From the NCBI GenBank assembly GCA_945897655.1, contig CAMDHB010000128.1:1-8779 (forward strand): a stretch of DNA of 8,779 bases, read 5' to 3'. Source of the DNA: Pseudorhodobacter antarcticus. Its GTDB lineage: Bacteria > Pseudomonadota > Alphaproteobacteria > Rhodobacterales > Rhodobacteraceae. The notes beneath the pieces are model-generated. The model did no database searches. It was given only the letters and a program-made list of their open reading frames with translations, and was not told where the DNA came from. Below, in pieces: positions 1 to 5,906 of this stretch; the first letter of the stretch is position 1, and every line of letters starts with the position of its first letter. The position numbers and the translations under genes were made by a program.

Positions 1-434
1 ACTTCCGCCGCGCCCTTGCCTTGGCACCGGACGAGCCGCGTCTGCTGAACGAACTTGGCTATTCGTACGTAGACCGTGGCGAAAACCTGGCAGAAGCTCT
101 TGAGATGATTGAGCGCGCCGTCGCTGCATCACCCGAAACAGGATATATCGTCGACAGCCTTGCTTGGGCCTATTTCCGCCTTGGGCGCTTCGCCGAGGCC
201 GTGGCCCCGCAAGAAAAAGCCTCGCGCCTGATGCCTGTCGATCCGATTGTGACCGACCATCTGGGCGATATCTACTGGATGGTAGGCCGCAAGCGCGAGG
301 CGCAGTTCCAATGGCGTCGGGCCCTGTCATTCAACCCGGTTGAAAAGGAAAAACCCCGCATCCAGCGCAAGATCGAGGTCGGTCTTGACGTTGTGTTGCA
401 AGAGGAAGAGGCCGCCAAAAGCAATGGCAACTAA
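1..434 (+). CDS. TPR-repeat protein, C-terminal part (5' end outside window)
   Basis: The frame is open from the window edge (first full codon at position 3) to TAA at 432-434, giving about 143 visible residues. Three tetratricopeptide units are recognisable: one beginning LLNELGYSYVDRG, one around DSLAWAYFRLGRFAEAV, and one around DHLGDIYWMVGRKREA. They have the usual small/aromatic spacing and a Pro near each unit end (ASPE, LMPVD, FNPV). A charged tail rich in Glu and Lys closes the protein. TPR arrays form superhelical protein-protein binding surfaces; the partner cannot be read from this part. No membrane segment is visible here. The full family protein is expected to be much longer with more repeats upstream. 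The gene runs 11 bp into ispE, so the two are probably co-transcribed. The TPR assignment is firm; a specific function is not. Confidence 0.85.
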   Translation, partial: FRRALALAPDEPRLLNELGYSYVDRGENLAEALEMIERAVAASPETGYIVDSLAWAYFRLGRFAEAVAPQEKASRLMPVDPIVTDHLGDIYWMVGRKREAQFQWRRALSFNPVEKEKPRIQRKIEVGLDVVLQEEEAAKSNGN

Positions 435-1251
435 GGCTTTCGCCCGCGCCAAGATCAACCTGGCCTTGCATGTCACAGGACGCCGCGCCGATGGCTATCA
501 TCTACTGGACAGCCTTGTCGCCTTTGCCGATGTCGGTGATCAGATCACCGCCGAACCTGCCCCGTCTTTGTCGCTGCACCTGACCGGCCCAAAGTCGGCC
601 GGCCTGTCTGACACCGACAACCTTGTCCTGCGCGCAGCCCGTGCCCTGCACCCCGCCTTTGGCGCAAGGATTATACTCGACAAACACTTGCCCGTGGCCT
701 CGGGTATCGGCGGTGGATCTGCTGATGCTGCGGCAACCTTGCACGCCCTGTCAGACCTCTGGTCGGTGCCTCTGCCCAGCGCGGATATGCTCCTTGGCCT
801 TGGCGCGGATGTCCCGGTCTGCCTGTCTGGCCAGTCCGCCAGAATGCAAGGCATCGGCGAACAGATCACACCTGTCACACTGCCTCAGGTCTCCGTCGTC
901 CTCGCCAACCCCGGTGTCGCCGTGCCGACACCTCAGGTTTTCGCCGCCCTGCAACGCCGCACCAACCCGGGGCTGGACCCGCCGCCACCTCTGCACGATG
1001 CTGCGGCCCTTGCCGCATATCTCCAAACCCAGCGCAACGACCTCCAACTTGCCGCCTGCACCATCGCCCCAGGGATCGCCACCACACTCGCCGCCTTGCA
1101 GGCACAGCCCGAGTGCCTGGTCGCCCGCATGTCAGGCTCGGGTGCCACCTGCTTTGGCCTGTTTACCAGCCCCGCCGCCGCAACAGCCGCCGCCGCTCGT
1201 CTGCAAGCCAGCCACCCAGAATGGTGGATCACCGCGACCACCTTGGGTTGA
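424..1251 (+). CDS. ispE: 4-diphosphocytidyl-2-C-methyl-D-erythritol kinase
   Basis: IspE is the cytosolic GHMP-superfamily kinase of the MEP (non-mevalonate) isoprenoid pathway. It phosphorylates the 2-hydroxyl of CDP-methylerythritol using ATP. The 275-residue product is close to the usual family length (about 280). It opens with the substrate-side segment ARAKINLALHV, carrying catalytic Lys10. The glycine-rich ATP loop LPVASGIGGGSADAAA is at residues 89-104. Catalytic Asp129 lies in LGADVPVCL, and the C-terminal GHMP motif MSGSGATCFGL is near 236-246. I chose ATG 424 because it puts Lys10 where E. coli IspE has it and has a purine-rich site (AGAGGAAGAGG, 401-411) about 12 nt upstream. The longer frame from 340 only adds unrelated residues encoded by the TPR gene. 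The start overlaps the TPR stop by 11 bp, which suggests translational coupling. The neighbouring prenyl synthase uses downstream products of the same pathway. Confidence 0.97.
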   Translation: MATKAFARAKINLALHVTGRRADGYHLLDSLVAFADVGDQITAEPAPSLSLHLTGPKSAGLSDTDNLVLRAARALHPAFGARIILDKHLPVASGIGGGSADAAATLHALSDLWSVPLPSADMLLGLGADVPVCLSGQSARMQGIGEQITPVTLPQVSVVLANPGVAVPTPQVFAALQRRTNPGLDPPPPLHDAAALAAYLQTQRNDLQLAACTIAPGIATTLAALQAQPECLVARMSGSGATCFGLFTSPAAATAAAARLQASHPEWWITATTLG

Positions 1252-1298
1252 CCCCATTTCACGCTGGCCCAAATATCCGCGCCGCAGGCTTCCGCCCG

Positions 1299-2300
1299 TC
1301 AGTCAATGCGCGACACCACGTAATCTGCTAGATCCGACAAGACCTGCCTTAGCGGATGGTCCGGCACCGCCATCAAGGCCTGCCGCGCCTTGGCCGCCCA
1401 TCCACGTGCCGCGTCCCGTGCAGCCTCCATCGCCCCGTGCCGTTCCATCAGCGCCATCGCATGGGCAAGGTCACCATCGGCCTGCTGCCCCTTCTCGATC
1501 ACTCGTACCCAGAACGCCCGCTCCTCTGTCGACGCCTTGGCCACGGCCTTGATCACGGGCAATGTCACCTTGCGCTCACGAAAATCATCGCCGGTGTTCT
1601 TGCCGATGGCCGCGGATGACCCACCATAATCCAACAAATCATCGGCGATTTGGAACGCTATGCCCAGACAATCACCATATTCGAACAATGCCCGTGTCAC
1701 GGCCTCTGGTGCCCCGGCAATCACGCCGCCCACTTCGGTCGCGGCTGAGAACAGCGCCGCCGTCTTTCCGCGCACCACTTGCAAATACACTGCTTCGCCG
1801 GTGCCCAGATCCTGCGCTGCTGTCAGCTGCAGCACCTCACCCTCGGCAATCGTGGCCGAGGCATTGGCAAGAATGTCCAATACTCGCAACGACCCGGTCT
1901 CGACCATCAGCTGAAAGCTGCGGGAAAACAGGTAATCGCCCACCAGCACGCTTGACTTGTTGTCCCATAGCAGGTTCGCCGTAGGCCGCCCCCGCCGCCT
2001 TGCGCTTTCATCCACCACATCATCATGCAGCAGGGTCGCCGTGTGGATGAACTCCACCGTCGCCGCCAGATGCACGTGATAGGGGCCTTCGTACCCACAG
2101 ATCCGCGCCGCAGCCAATGTCAACATCGGCCGAAGCCGCTTGCCTCCGGCCTCAACCAGGTGGGCGGTCACCTCCGGGATGCGGGGCGCGTGCTCACTGG
2201 CCATCCGCTCACGGATCAACCGGCTCACCGCTGCCATCTCGTCACTCAAGGCCGCGGCCAGAACATCCTGCGGCTTGGCCACTTTGTCTATCATTCCCAT
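1299..2300 (-). CDS. Long-chain trans-polyprenyl diphosphate synthase (probably for the ubiquinone side chain)
   Basis: This class I trans-isoprenyl diphosphate synthase condenses isopentenyl diphosphate onto an allylic primer. The 333-residue product has GGKRLRP (52-58), the first Asp-rich motif LLHDDVVDE (D93, D94, D97), the conserved GKT (178-180), and the second Asp-rich motif QIADDLLDY (D220, D221, D224). The residues four and five before the first Asp motif are Thr and Ala, not bulky aromatics, which fits a long-chain rather than farnesyl product. Alphaproteobacteria usually make ubiquinone-10, so decaprenyl diphosphate synthase (ddsA/ispB type) is the likely role; chain length is inference. 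I chose ATG at 2300 because GAGGG lies about 5 nt upstream. ATG 2315 is also possible, and the frame extends by one more TTG codon to 2318. It is convergent with ispE (47-bp gap) and divergent from the DUF2007 gene. Confidence 0.93.
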   Translation of the reverse strand: MGMIDKVAKPQDVLAAALSDEMAAVSRLIRERMASEHAPRIPEVTAHLVEAGGKRLRPMLTLAAARICGYEGPYHVHLAATVEFIHTATLLHDDVVDESARRRGRPTANLLWDNKSSVLVGDYLFSRSFQLMVETGSLRVLDILANASATIAEGEVLQLTAAQDLGTGEAVYLQVVRGKTAALFSAATEVGGVIAGAPEAVTRALFEYGDCLGIAFQIADDLLDYGGSSAAIGKNTGDDFRERKVTLPVIKAVAKASTEERAFWVRVIEKGQQADGDLAHAMALMERHGAMEAARDAARGWAAKARQALMAVPDHPLRQVLSDLADYVVSRID

Positions 2301-2343
2301 CCCAACCCTCGACATCAAAGCGCCCGACCCTTAAATCAAGGAT

Positions 2344-2568
2344 ATGAAGCTGTTGCTGCGCACCACCGACCCGACATTGATTGCCTTCGCCCAGGCCCTG
2401 CTTGGCGGTGAGGGTATAACGACGTTCGAGATGGACGTCCACACAAGCATCCTGCAAGGCTCCACCTTCCTGTTGCCCCGCCGCCTCATGGTCGCCGACC
2501 GCGACCATTTCATGGCCCGCGCCACCCTGATCGACAACGATTTTCCGCCCGACGCCTGCCCACAATGA
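2344..2568 (+). CDS. DUF2007 family small protein
   Basis: The 74-residue protein has the DUF2007 pattern: MKLLLRTTDPTLIAFAQALL, then EGI..FEMDVH, SILQGS, and LPRRLMVAD near residues 45-51. DUF2007 proteins are small cytosolic domains described as putative signal-transducing modules; I know of no established biochemical function. ATG 2344 matches the expected family N-terminus, but the only SD-like sequence (AAGGA, 2338-2342) ends 1 nt before it, which is too close for normal ribosome binding. The start may be read leaderless or from weak initiation. The stop overlaps the downstream methyltransferase start as ATGA (2565-2568), so the pair is almost certainly one operon with coupled translation. 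The divergent prenyl synthase starts only 43 bp away, leaving little room for promoters. Confidence 0.85.
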   Translation: MKLLLRTTDPTLIAFAQALLGGEGITTFEMDVHTSILQGSTFLLPRRLMVADRDHFMARATLIDNDFPPDACPQ

Positions 2569-3326
2569 CCTTCCCCGCAGATCAGCTATCGCGGGACGCC
2601 TTTCTGTGCGGCCGTTTGCACCTGTGGCAACCGATCAAGGGCTACCGCGCGGCAACCGACCCGGTCCTGCTGGCCGCCGCCTGCCCCGCAAAGTCCGGCC
2701 AATCTGTCCTCGATCTTGGCTGCGGTGCGGGGGCTGCTGCTCTGTGCCTTGCCCACCGCGTGCCCGGCCTGACCCTCTATGGCCTAGAACTGCAAGAGGA
2801 TTATGCCGCCCTTGCGCGGCGCAATGCCGCCGAAAACGGCATCCCCTTCCATGTTGAAACCGGCAACCTGGCCACCATTCCCGCCCCCCTGAAGCGCAGC
2901 TTTGACCATGTCATCGCCAACCCGCCCTATTATCCCCGCTCCGGCTCTGCCTCACCCATCACGGCCCGTGACATGGCCCTGCGCGCCGAAACCCCGCTGT
3001 CCGACTGGGTCCGCGCTGCCGCACGCCGGCTGGCACCCGGCGGCTGGCTCACTTTGATTGCAGGGGCCGACAGCCTGCCCGACCTGCTTGCCTGCCTCAA
3101 TCCGGGCATGGGCTCGGCCACCGTCCTGCCTCTGGCACCCCGCGCGGGCAAGCCAGCCCTGCGCATCATTCTGCGCGCACGCAAGACCGGCCGCGCCGCG
3201 TTTCGCCTTCTTGCCCCCTTCGTTCTGCACCAAGGCGACACCCACGACGGCGACCGCGAATCCTATACGCCCGAAGCACAGACAGTTCTGCGCGAGGCCG
3301 CCGATCTTTCAGCCAGTTTCCGCTGA
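2565..3326 (+). CDS. TrmN6-like tRNA1(Val) (adenine-N6)-methyltransferase
   Basis: This class I SAM-dependent methyltransferase (COG4123 type) has 253 residues. The SAM-binding motif VLDLGCGAGAAAL is at residues 48-60, and the acidic end of strand 2 (GLELQEDY) near 73-80 should bind the ribose. The catalytic N6-adenine motif NPPYY starts at Asn119. The N-terminal segment GRLHLWQPIKGYRAATDPVLLAA is typical of the TrmN6/YfiC group, which methylates A37 of tRNA1(Val) in E. coli. The NPPY motif is shared with other N-methyltransferases acting on RNA, DNA or protein glutamine, so the exact substrate is inference; some Rhodobacterales members are simply annotated as methyltransferase. Translation is coupled to the DUF2007 gene through the ATGA overlap. 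The C-terminus (TPEAQTVLREAADLSASFR) is complete. Confidence 0.88.
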   Translation: MTFPADQLSRDAFLCGRLHLWQPIKGYRAATDPVLLAAACPAKSGQSVLDLGCGAGAAALCLAHRVPGLTLYGLELQEDYAALARRNAAENGIPFHVETGNLATIPAPLKRSFDHVIANPPYYPRSGSASPITARDMALRAETPLSDWVRAAARRLAPGGWLTLIAGADSLPDLLACLNPGMGSATVLPLAPRAGKPALRIILRARKTGRAAFRLLAPFVLHQGDTHDGDRESYTPEAQTVLREAADLSASFR

Positions 3327-3426
3327 ATTTTCCGAACTTGGTTCCTGCGCTCTGTGAAGATTTCGTGACAGGGGGGCAAATTCGTGCTGCACTGTCCTCA
3401 TTGGAAACTGGCAAAGGAGGATACTT

Positions 3427-3594
3427 ATGACCATCGCTTCGCACATCGCGGAACTGAAACGTAAGCACGAAACCCTGTCAACCGCCGTCGAACAGGCGCA
3501 ACGCGCGCCGGGCACCGACGACTTTCGCATCGCCGAATTGAAAAAGCAGAAGCTGAAGCTCAAGGAAGAAATCTCGCGCCTGCAAGGAGCTTAG
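3427..3594 (+). CDS. YdcH/DUF465 family small coiled-coil protein
   Basis: ATG 3427 to TAG 3592-3594 encodes 55 residues beginning MTIASHIAELKRKHETLS and ending KEEISRLQGA. The composition (Lys/Glu rich, few aromatics) and the two helical halves, HIAELKRKHETLSTAVEQAQ and AELKKQKLKLKEEISRLQ, match the DUF465/YdcH family. These are small helical-hairpin cytosolic proteins of unknown function, common in alphaproteobacteria. The family signature Leu-Lys-Lys-x-Lys-Leu-x-Leu-Lys-(Asp/Glu)-Glu-Ile is present. The ribosome binding site is nearly ideal (AAAGGAGG, 3413-3420, 6 nt before ATG), so strong expression is likely. The 100-bp gap after the methyltransferase suggests its own promoter; a GTGACA near 3365 resembles a -35 box but has no convincing -10. 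It is followed by the long non-coding region before phaA. Confidence 0.9.
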   Translation: MTIASHIAELKRKHETLSTAVEQAQRAPGTDDFRIAELKKQKLKLKEEISRLQGA

Positions 3595-3867
3595 TATCGC
3601 GACCGCCGTTCAGTCTTAGAATAGCGATGGGTTGAACCAACAACATGGGTGGCGCGGTTCACCGCTGCGCGACCCCCTCTCAGCGGGCGGACTTTTGGCA
3701 AACCAATTGGCCTGCTTTGACACTCTGGTTCCTCGGCAGGACTGCGACCTTTCGCGCAGGGACCTGCCGAAGTGATTGCCTTCGACGCGCCTTGCCGCTA
3801 GGGCATTCTGCGAGAATAGGGAGCGCCCCTTCGCCCCCAGCAGACCTGAAACCAGAGGCGAGAAACC
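3595..3867 (+). other. 273-nt non-coding, hairpin-rich region upstream of phaA (possible structured leader or ncRNA)
   Basis: No credible gene lies here. Reading the plus strand as RNA, a hairpin pairs 3647-3650 (GGGT) with 3672-3675, 3652-3653 with 3667-3668, and GCGG 3654-3657 with CCGC 3662-3665 around a TTCA loop. A second, stronger hairpin pairs TCGGCAGG (3733-3740) with CCTGCCGA (3763-3770), and inside it CTGCG (3742-3746) with CGCAG (3755-3759). Around it, ACCA 3702-3705 can pair with TGGT 3726-3729, and GGCAA 3697-3701 with TTGCC 3776-3780, giving a possible three-way junction. A -10-like TAGAAT sits at 3617-3622 without a good -35. The region could be a long phaA 5' leader or a separate small RNA of 6S-like size, but I cannot assign it to a known family. 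Pairings were found by eye. Confidence 0.4.
3733..3770 (+). other. Stable stem-loop in the phaA upstream region
   Basis: An 8-bp perfect stem (TCGGCAGG with CCTGCCGA) is followed inward by a small asymmetric internal loop and a 5-bp stem (CTGCG with CGCAG) capped by eight bases. No U-tract follows, so it is not an intrinsic terminator. It is the strongest secondary structure in the gap and the core of the possible structured RNA there. Confidence 0.5.
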
Positions 3868-5043
3868 ATGACCAATGTTGTGATCGTATCTGCGGCGCGT
3901 ACCGCTGTCGGCAGTTTTAACGGAAGCTTTGCAGCCACCCCGGCACATGATCTGGGCGCTGCGGTGATCGCCGAGGTTGTGGCCCGTGCGGGCATCGACA
4001 AGGCCGAGGTATCCGAAACCATCCTGGGTCAGGTTCTGACCGCTGGTCAGGGCCAAAACCCGGCGCGGCAGGCCCATATCAAGGCCGGTCTGTCCAAAGA
4101 GGCGAGTGCGTGGTCAATCAATCAGGTCTGCGGCTCAGGCTTGCGGGCCGTCGCTCTGGCCGCACAGCACATCCAACTTGGCGATGCCTCCATCGTCGTG
4201 GCCGGCGGTCAGGAAAGCATGAGCCTCAGCCCCCATGTCGCGCATCTGCGGGCCGGGCAGAAGATGGGCGACATGTCCTTCATCGACAGCATGATTCGCG
4301 ACGGACTTTGGGACGCCTTCAACAACTACCATATGGGTCAGACGGCCGAGAATGTCGCCAACCAGTGGCAGATCAGCCGCGACATGCAGGATGCCTTTGC
4401 CCTGGCCAGCCAGAACAAGGCCGAAGCGGCGCAGAAGGCCGGGCGTTTCGTAGATGAAATCGTGCCCTTCGTGGTGAAAACCCGAAAAGGTGACATCACT
4501 GTGGATCAGGACGAATACATCCGCCACGGGGCCACGCTCGATTCGATGTCCAAACTGCGCGCCGCCTTCACCAAGGATGGCTCGGTAACCGCTGGCAACG
4601 CATCGGGCTTGAATGATGGTGCAGCGGCAGTGCTACTGATGACGGCCACTGAGGCGGAAAAGCGCGGCCTTACCCCCTTGGCCCGCATCGCTTCCTATGC
4701 AACGGCCGGTCTGGACCCGTCGATCATGGGCGCGGGCCCGATCCATGCCAGCCGCAAGGCGCTGGAAAAAGCGGGCTGGAAGGTCGCCGATCTGGATCTG
4801 GTCGAGGCGAACGAAGCCTTTGCCGCCCAAGCCTGTGCCGTCAACCAGGACATGGGCTGGGACCCGGCGCTGGTCAACGTCAACGGCGGTGCCATTGCGA
4901 TCGGCCACCCGATCGGCGCCTCAGGCGCGCGCATCCTGAACACGCTGTTGTTCCAGCTGAAGCGTCAGGGTGCGGCCAAGGGTCTGGCAACGCTCTGCAT
5001 CGGGGGCGGCATGGGTGTCGCCATGTGCATCGAACGCGCCTGA
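3868..5043 (+). CDS. phaA: Acetyl-CoA acetyltransferase (beta-ketothiolase)
   Basis: This cytosolic thiolase condenses two acetyl-CoA into acetoacetyl-CoA, the first step of polyhydroxybutyrate synthesis. The 391-residue product is standard biosynthetic-thiolase length. The nucleophilic Cys88 is in NQVCGSGLRAV, Asn315 in VEANEAFAAQ, His347 in GHPIGASGA, and the second catalytic Cys377 in TLCIGGGMG. These sit one residue before the classical Zoogloea PhaA numbering. Thiolase landmarks GGQESMS and NASGLNDGAAA are also present. ATG 3868 has a purine-rich AGAGGCGAG upstream and gives the expected MTNVVIVSAARTAVGSF N-terminus. phaB follows after 77 bp, supporting PHB synthesis rather than fatty-acid degradation. 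A terminator-like hairpin in that gap may lower read-through into phaB. The 273-nt upstream region is unusually long and structured. The protein could also feed acetoacetyl-CoA to other pathways such as ethylmalonyl-CoA. Confidence 0.96.
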   Translation: MTNVVIVSAARTAVGSFNGSFAATPAHDLGAAVIAEVVARAGIDKAEVSETILGQVLTAGQGQNPARQAHIKAGLSKEASAWSINQVCGSGLRAVALAAQHIQLGDASIVVAGGQESMSLSPHVAHLRAGQKMGDMSFIDSMIRDGLWDAFNNYHMGQTAENVANQWQISRDMQDAFALASQNKAEAAQKAGRFVDEIVPFVVKTRKGDITVDQDEYIRHGATLDSMSKLRAAFTKDGSVTAGNASGLNDGAAAVLLMTATEAEKRGLTPLARIASYATAGLDPSIMGAGPIHASRKALEKAGWKVADLDLVEANEAFAAQACAVNQDMGWDPALVNVNGGAIAIGHPIGASGARILNTLLFQLKRQGAAKGLATLCIGGGMGVAMCIERA

Positions 5044-5061
5044 TTTAGGCTGCATGACTTT

Positions 5062-5092
5062 GGCGGCACGCACCCCATGCGGGCCGCCTTTT
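5062..5092 (+). terminator. Intrinsic-terminator-like hairpin between phaA and phaB
   Basis: GGCGGC (5062-5067) pairs with GCCGCC (5083-5088). Inside it CGCA (5069-5072) pairs with TGCG (5078-5081) around a CCCCA loop, with a single A/G mismatch between the two stems. TTTT (5089-5092) follows directly. This is a GC-rich stem plus U-tract on the plus strand, 19 bp after the phaA stop and about 30 bp before the phaB start. The T-tract is short, so termination is probably partial, or the hairpin may stabilise the phaA message 3' end. Confidence 0.7.
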
Positions 5093-5120
5093 CCAGAATT
5101 CAGATCGAAAGGGATCAAGG

Positions 5121-5846
5121 ATGGCAAGGGTAGCATTGGTGACCGGCGGCACACGCGGTATCGGGGCAGCCATTTCCGTGGCGTTGAAGGCAGCGGGCTA
5201 TACCGTGGCCGCGAACTACGCAGGCAATGACGCGGCGGCGGCGGCGTTCACCGCAGAAACCGGGATCAAGACCTACAAATGGTCCGTGGCCGACTATGAC
5301 GCCTGCAAGGCAGGCATCACGCAGGTCGAGGCTGATCTTGGCCCGGTCGAGGTTCTGGTCAACAATGCCGGGATCACGCGGGACGGCATGTTCCACAAGA
5401 TGACGCCGACCCAGTGGAAAGAAGTGATCGACACCAACCTGAACGGCCTGTTCAACATGACCCACCCCCTGTGGTCAGGCATGCGCGACCGCAAATTTGG
5501 CCGGGTGATCAACATCTCCTCGATCAACGGGCAAAAGGGGCAAGCGGGTCAGGTCAACTACTCCGCCGCGAAATCCGGTGATCTGGGCTTCACCAAGGCC
5601 CTGGCACAAGAGGGGGCGCGTGCAGGCATCACCGTCAACGCCATTTGTCCCGGCTATATCGGCACTGAAATGGTGCGCGCGATGGACGAAAAGGTGCTGA
5701 ACGAACGCATTATCCCGCAAATCCCTGTGGGCCGCTTGGGCGAGCCTGATGAGATTGCCCGCATCGCCGTGTTCCTCGCCTCTGATGACGCCGGCTTCAT
5801 CACTGGTTCCACCATTTCAGCTAATGGCGGACAATTCTTCGTCTGA
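5121..5846 (+). CDS. phaB: Acetoacetyl-CoA reductase (NADPH-dependent SDR)
   Basis: PhaB reduces acetoacetyl-CoA to (R)-3-hydroxybutyryl-CoA, the second PHB step, in the cytosol. The 241-residue product is a classical short-chain dehydrogenase. It has the Rossmann cofactor loop TGGTRGIG (8-15), NNAG (81-84), Asn106 in DTNLNGLFN, and catalytic Ser134, Tyr147 and Lys151 in the stretch NISSINGQKGQAGQVNYSAAKSG. The SINGQKGQ.GQ.NYSAAK stretch and the PGYIGTEMV segment are characteristic of PhaB and separate it from the related FabG. ATG 5121 has AAAGGGA about 8 nt upstream. It sits 77 bp after phaA with a terminator-like hairpin between, so it may depend on read-through or on its own promoter, which I cannot see clearly. 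One small departure from the usual motif is Ser instead of Ala after the catalytic Lys (KSGDLGFT). Confidence 0.95.
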   Translation: MARVALVTGGTRGIGAAISVALKAAGYTVAANYAGNDAAAAAFTAETGIKTYKWSVADYDACKAGITQVEADLGPVEVLVNNAGITRDGMFHKMTPTQWKEVIDTNLNGLFNMTHPLWSGMRDRKFGRVINISSINGQKGQAGQVNYSAAKSGDLGFTKALAQEGARAGITVNAICPGYIGTEMVRAMDEKVLNERIIPQIPVGRLGEPDEIARIAVFLASDDAGFITGSTISANGGQFFV

Positions 5847-5856
5847 TATGTCCAAA

Positions 5857-5870
5857 AATCTTCGAAGATT
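5857..5870. repeat. Perfect 14-nt AT-rich palindrome AATCTTCGAAGATT
   Basis: This perfect palindrome begins 10 bp after the phaB stop and shares its CTTCGAAG core with the second palindrome 12 bp downstream of its centre region. It is preceded by an A-run and followed by TTCTT, so as RNA it forms a short hairpin flanked by U-rich sequence and could act as a weak terminator of phaB. A dimeric-regulator operator is the alternative. Confidence 0.6.
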
Positions 5871-5875
5871 CTTGC

Positions 5876-5895
5876 AAATTTCTTCGAAGAAATTT
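5876..5895. repeat. Perfect 20-nt AT-rich palindrome centred on CTTCGAAG
   Basis: The two ten-base halves, AAATTTCTTC and GAAGAAATTT, are exact reverse complements. It follows the first CTTCGAAG palindrome closely (centre-to-centre 22 bp, about two helical turns) and ends just before the GGGGA ribosome binding site of the transporter gene. It could be a bidirectional terminator or hairpin, an RBS-proximal stem, or a protein binding site. The AT content stands out against the surrounding GC-rich sequence. Confidence 0.65.
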
Positions 5896-5906
5896 GGGGA
5901 TTGCGC

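Noticed and set aside
623..1552. 309-residue plus-strand open frame across ispE and the prenyl synthase
   Set aside because: Pro/Ser/Arg-rich composition typical of an out-of-frame GC-rich reading; it overlaps two well-supported genes in other frames and has no domain pattern.
3717..3745. Perfect -35 hexamer TTGACA at 3717-3722 upstream of phaA
   Set aside because: At 17-18 bp spacing the downstream hexamers are GACTGC and ACTGCG, nothing like a -10, and the hexamer falls inside the structured segment.
3742..3759. CTGC...GCAG inverted pair as a PhaR operator
   Set aside because: The PhaR site I recall from Paracoccus has a 3-4 nt spacer; here it is 10 nt and the halves are better explained as the inner stem of the hairpin.
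3792..3820. TTGCCG-N17-AATAGG as a phaA promoter
   Set aside because: The -10 matches consensus at too few positions to support a call.
3616..4077. 153-residue minus-strand open frame over the phaA upstream gap and phaA start
   Set aside because: It is antisense to the firmly identified phaA N-terminus and has low-complexity Arg/Ser-rich content and no recognised motif.
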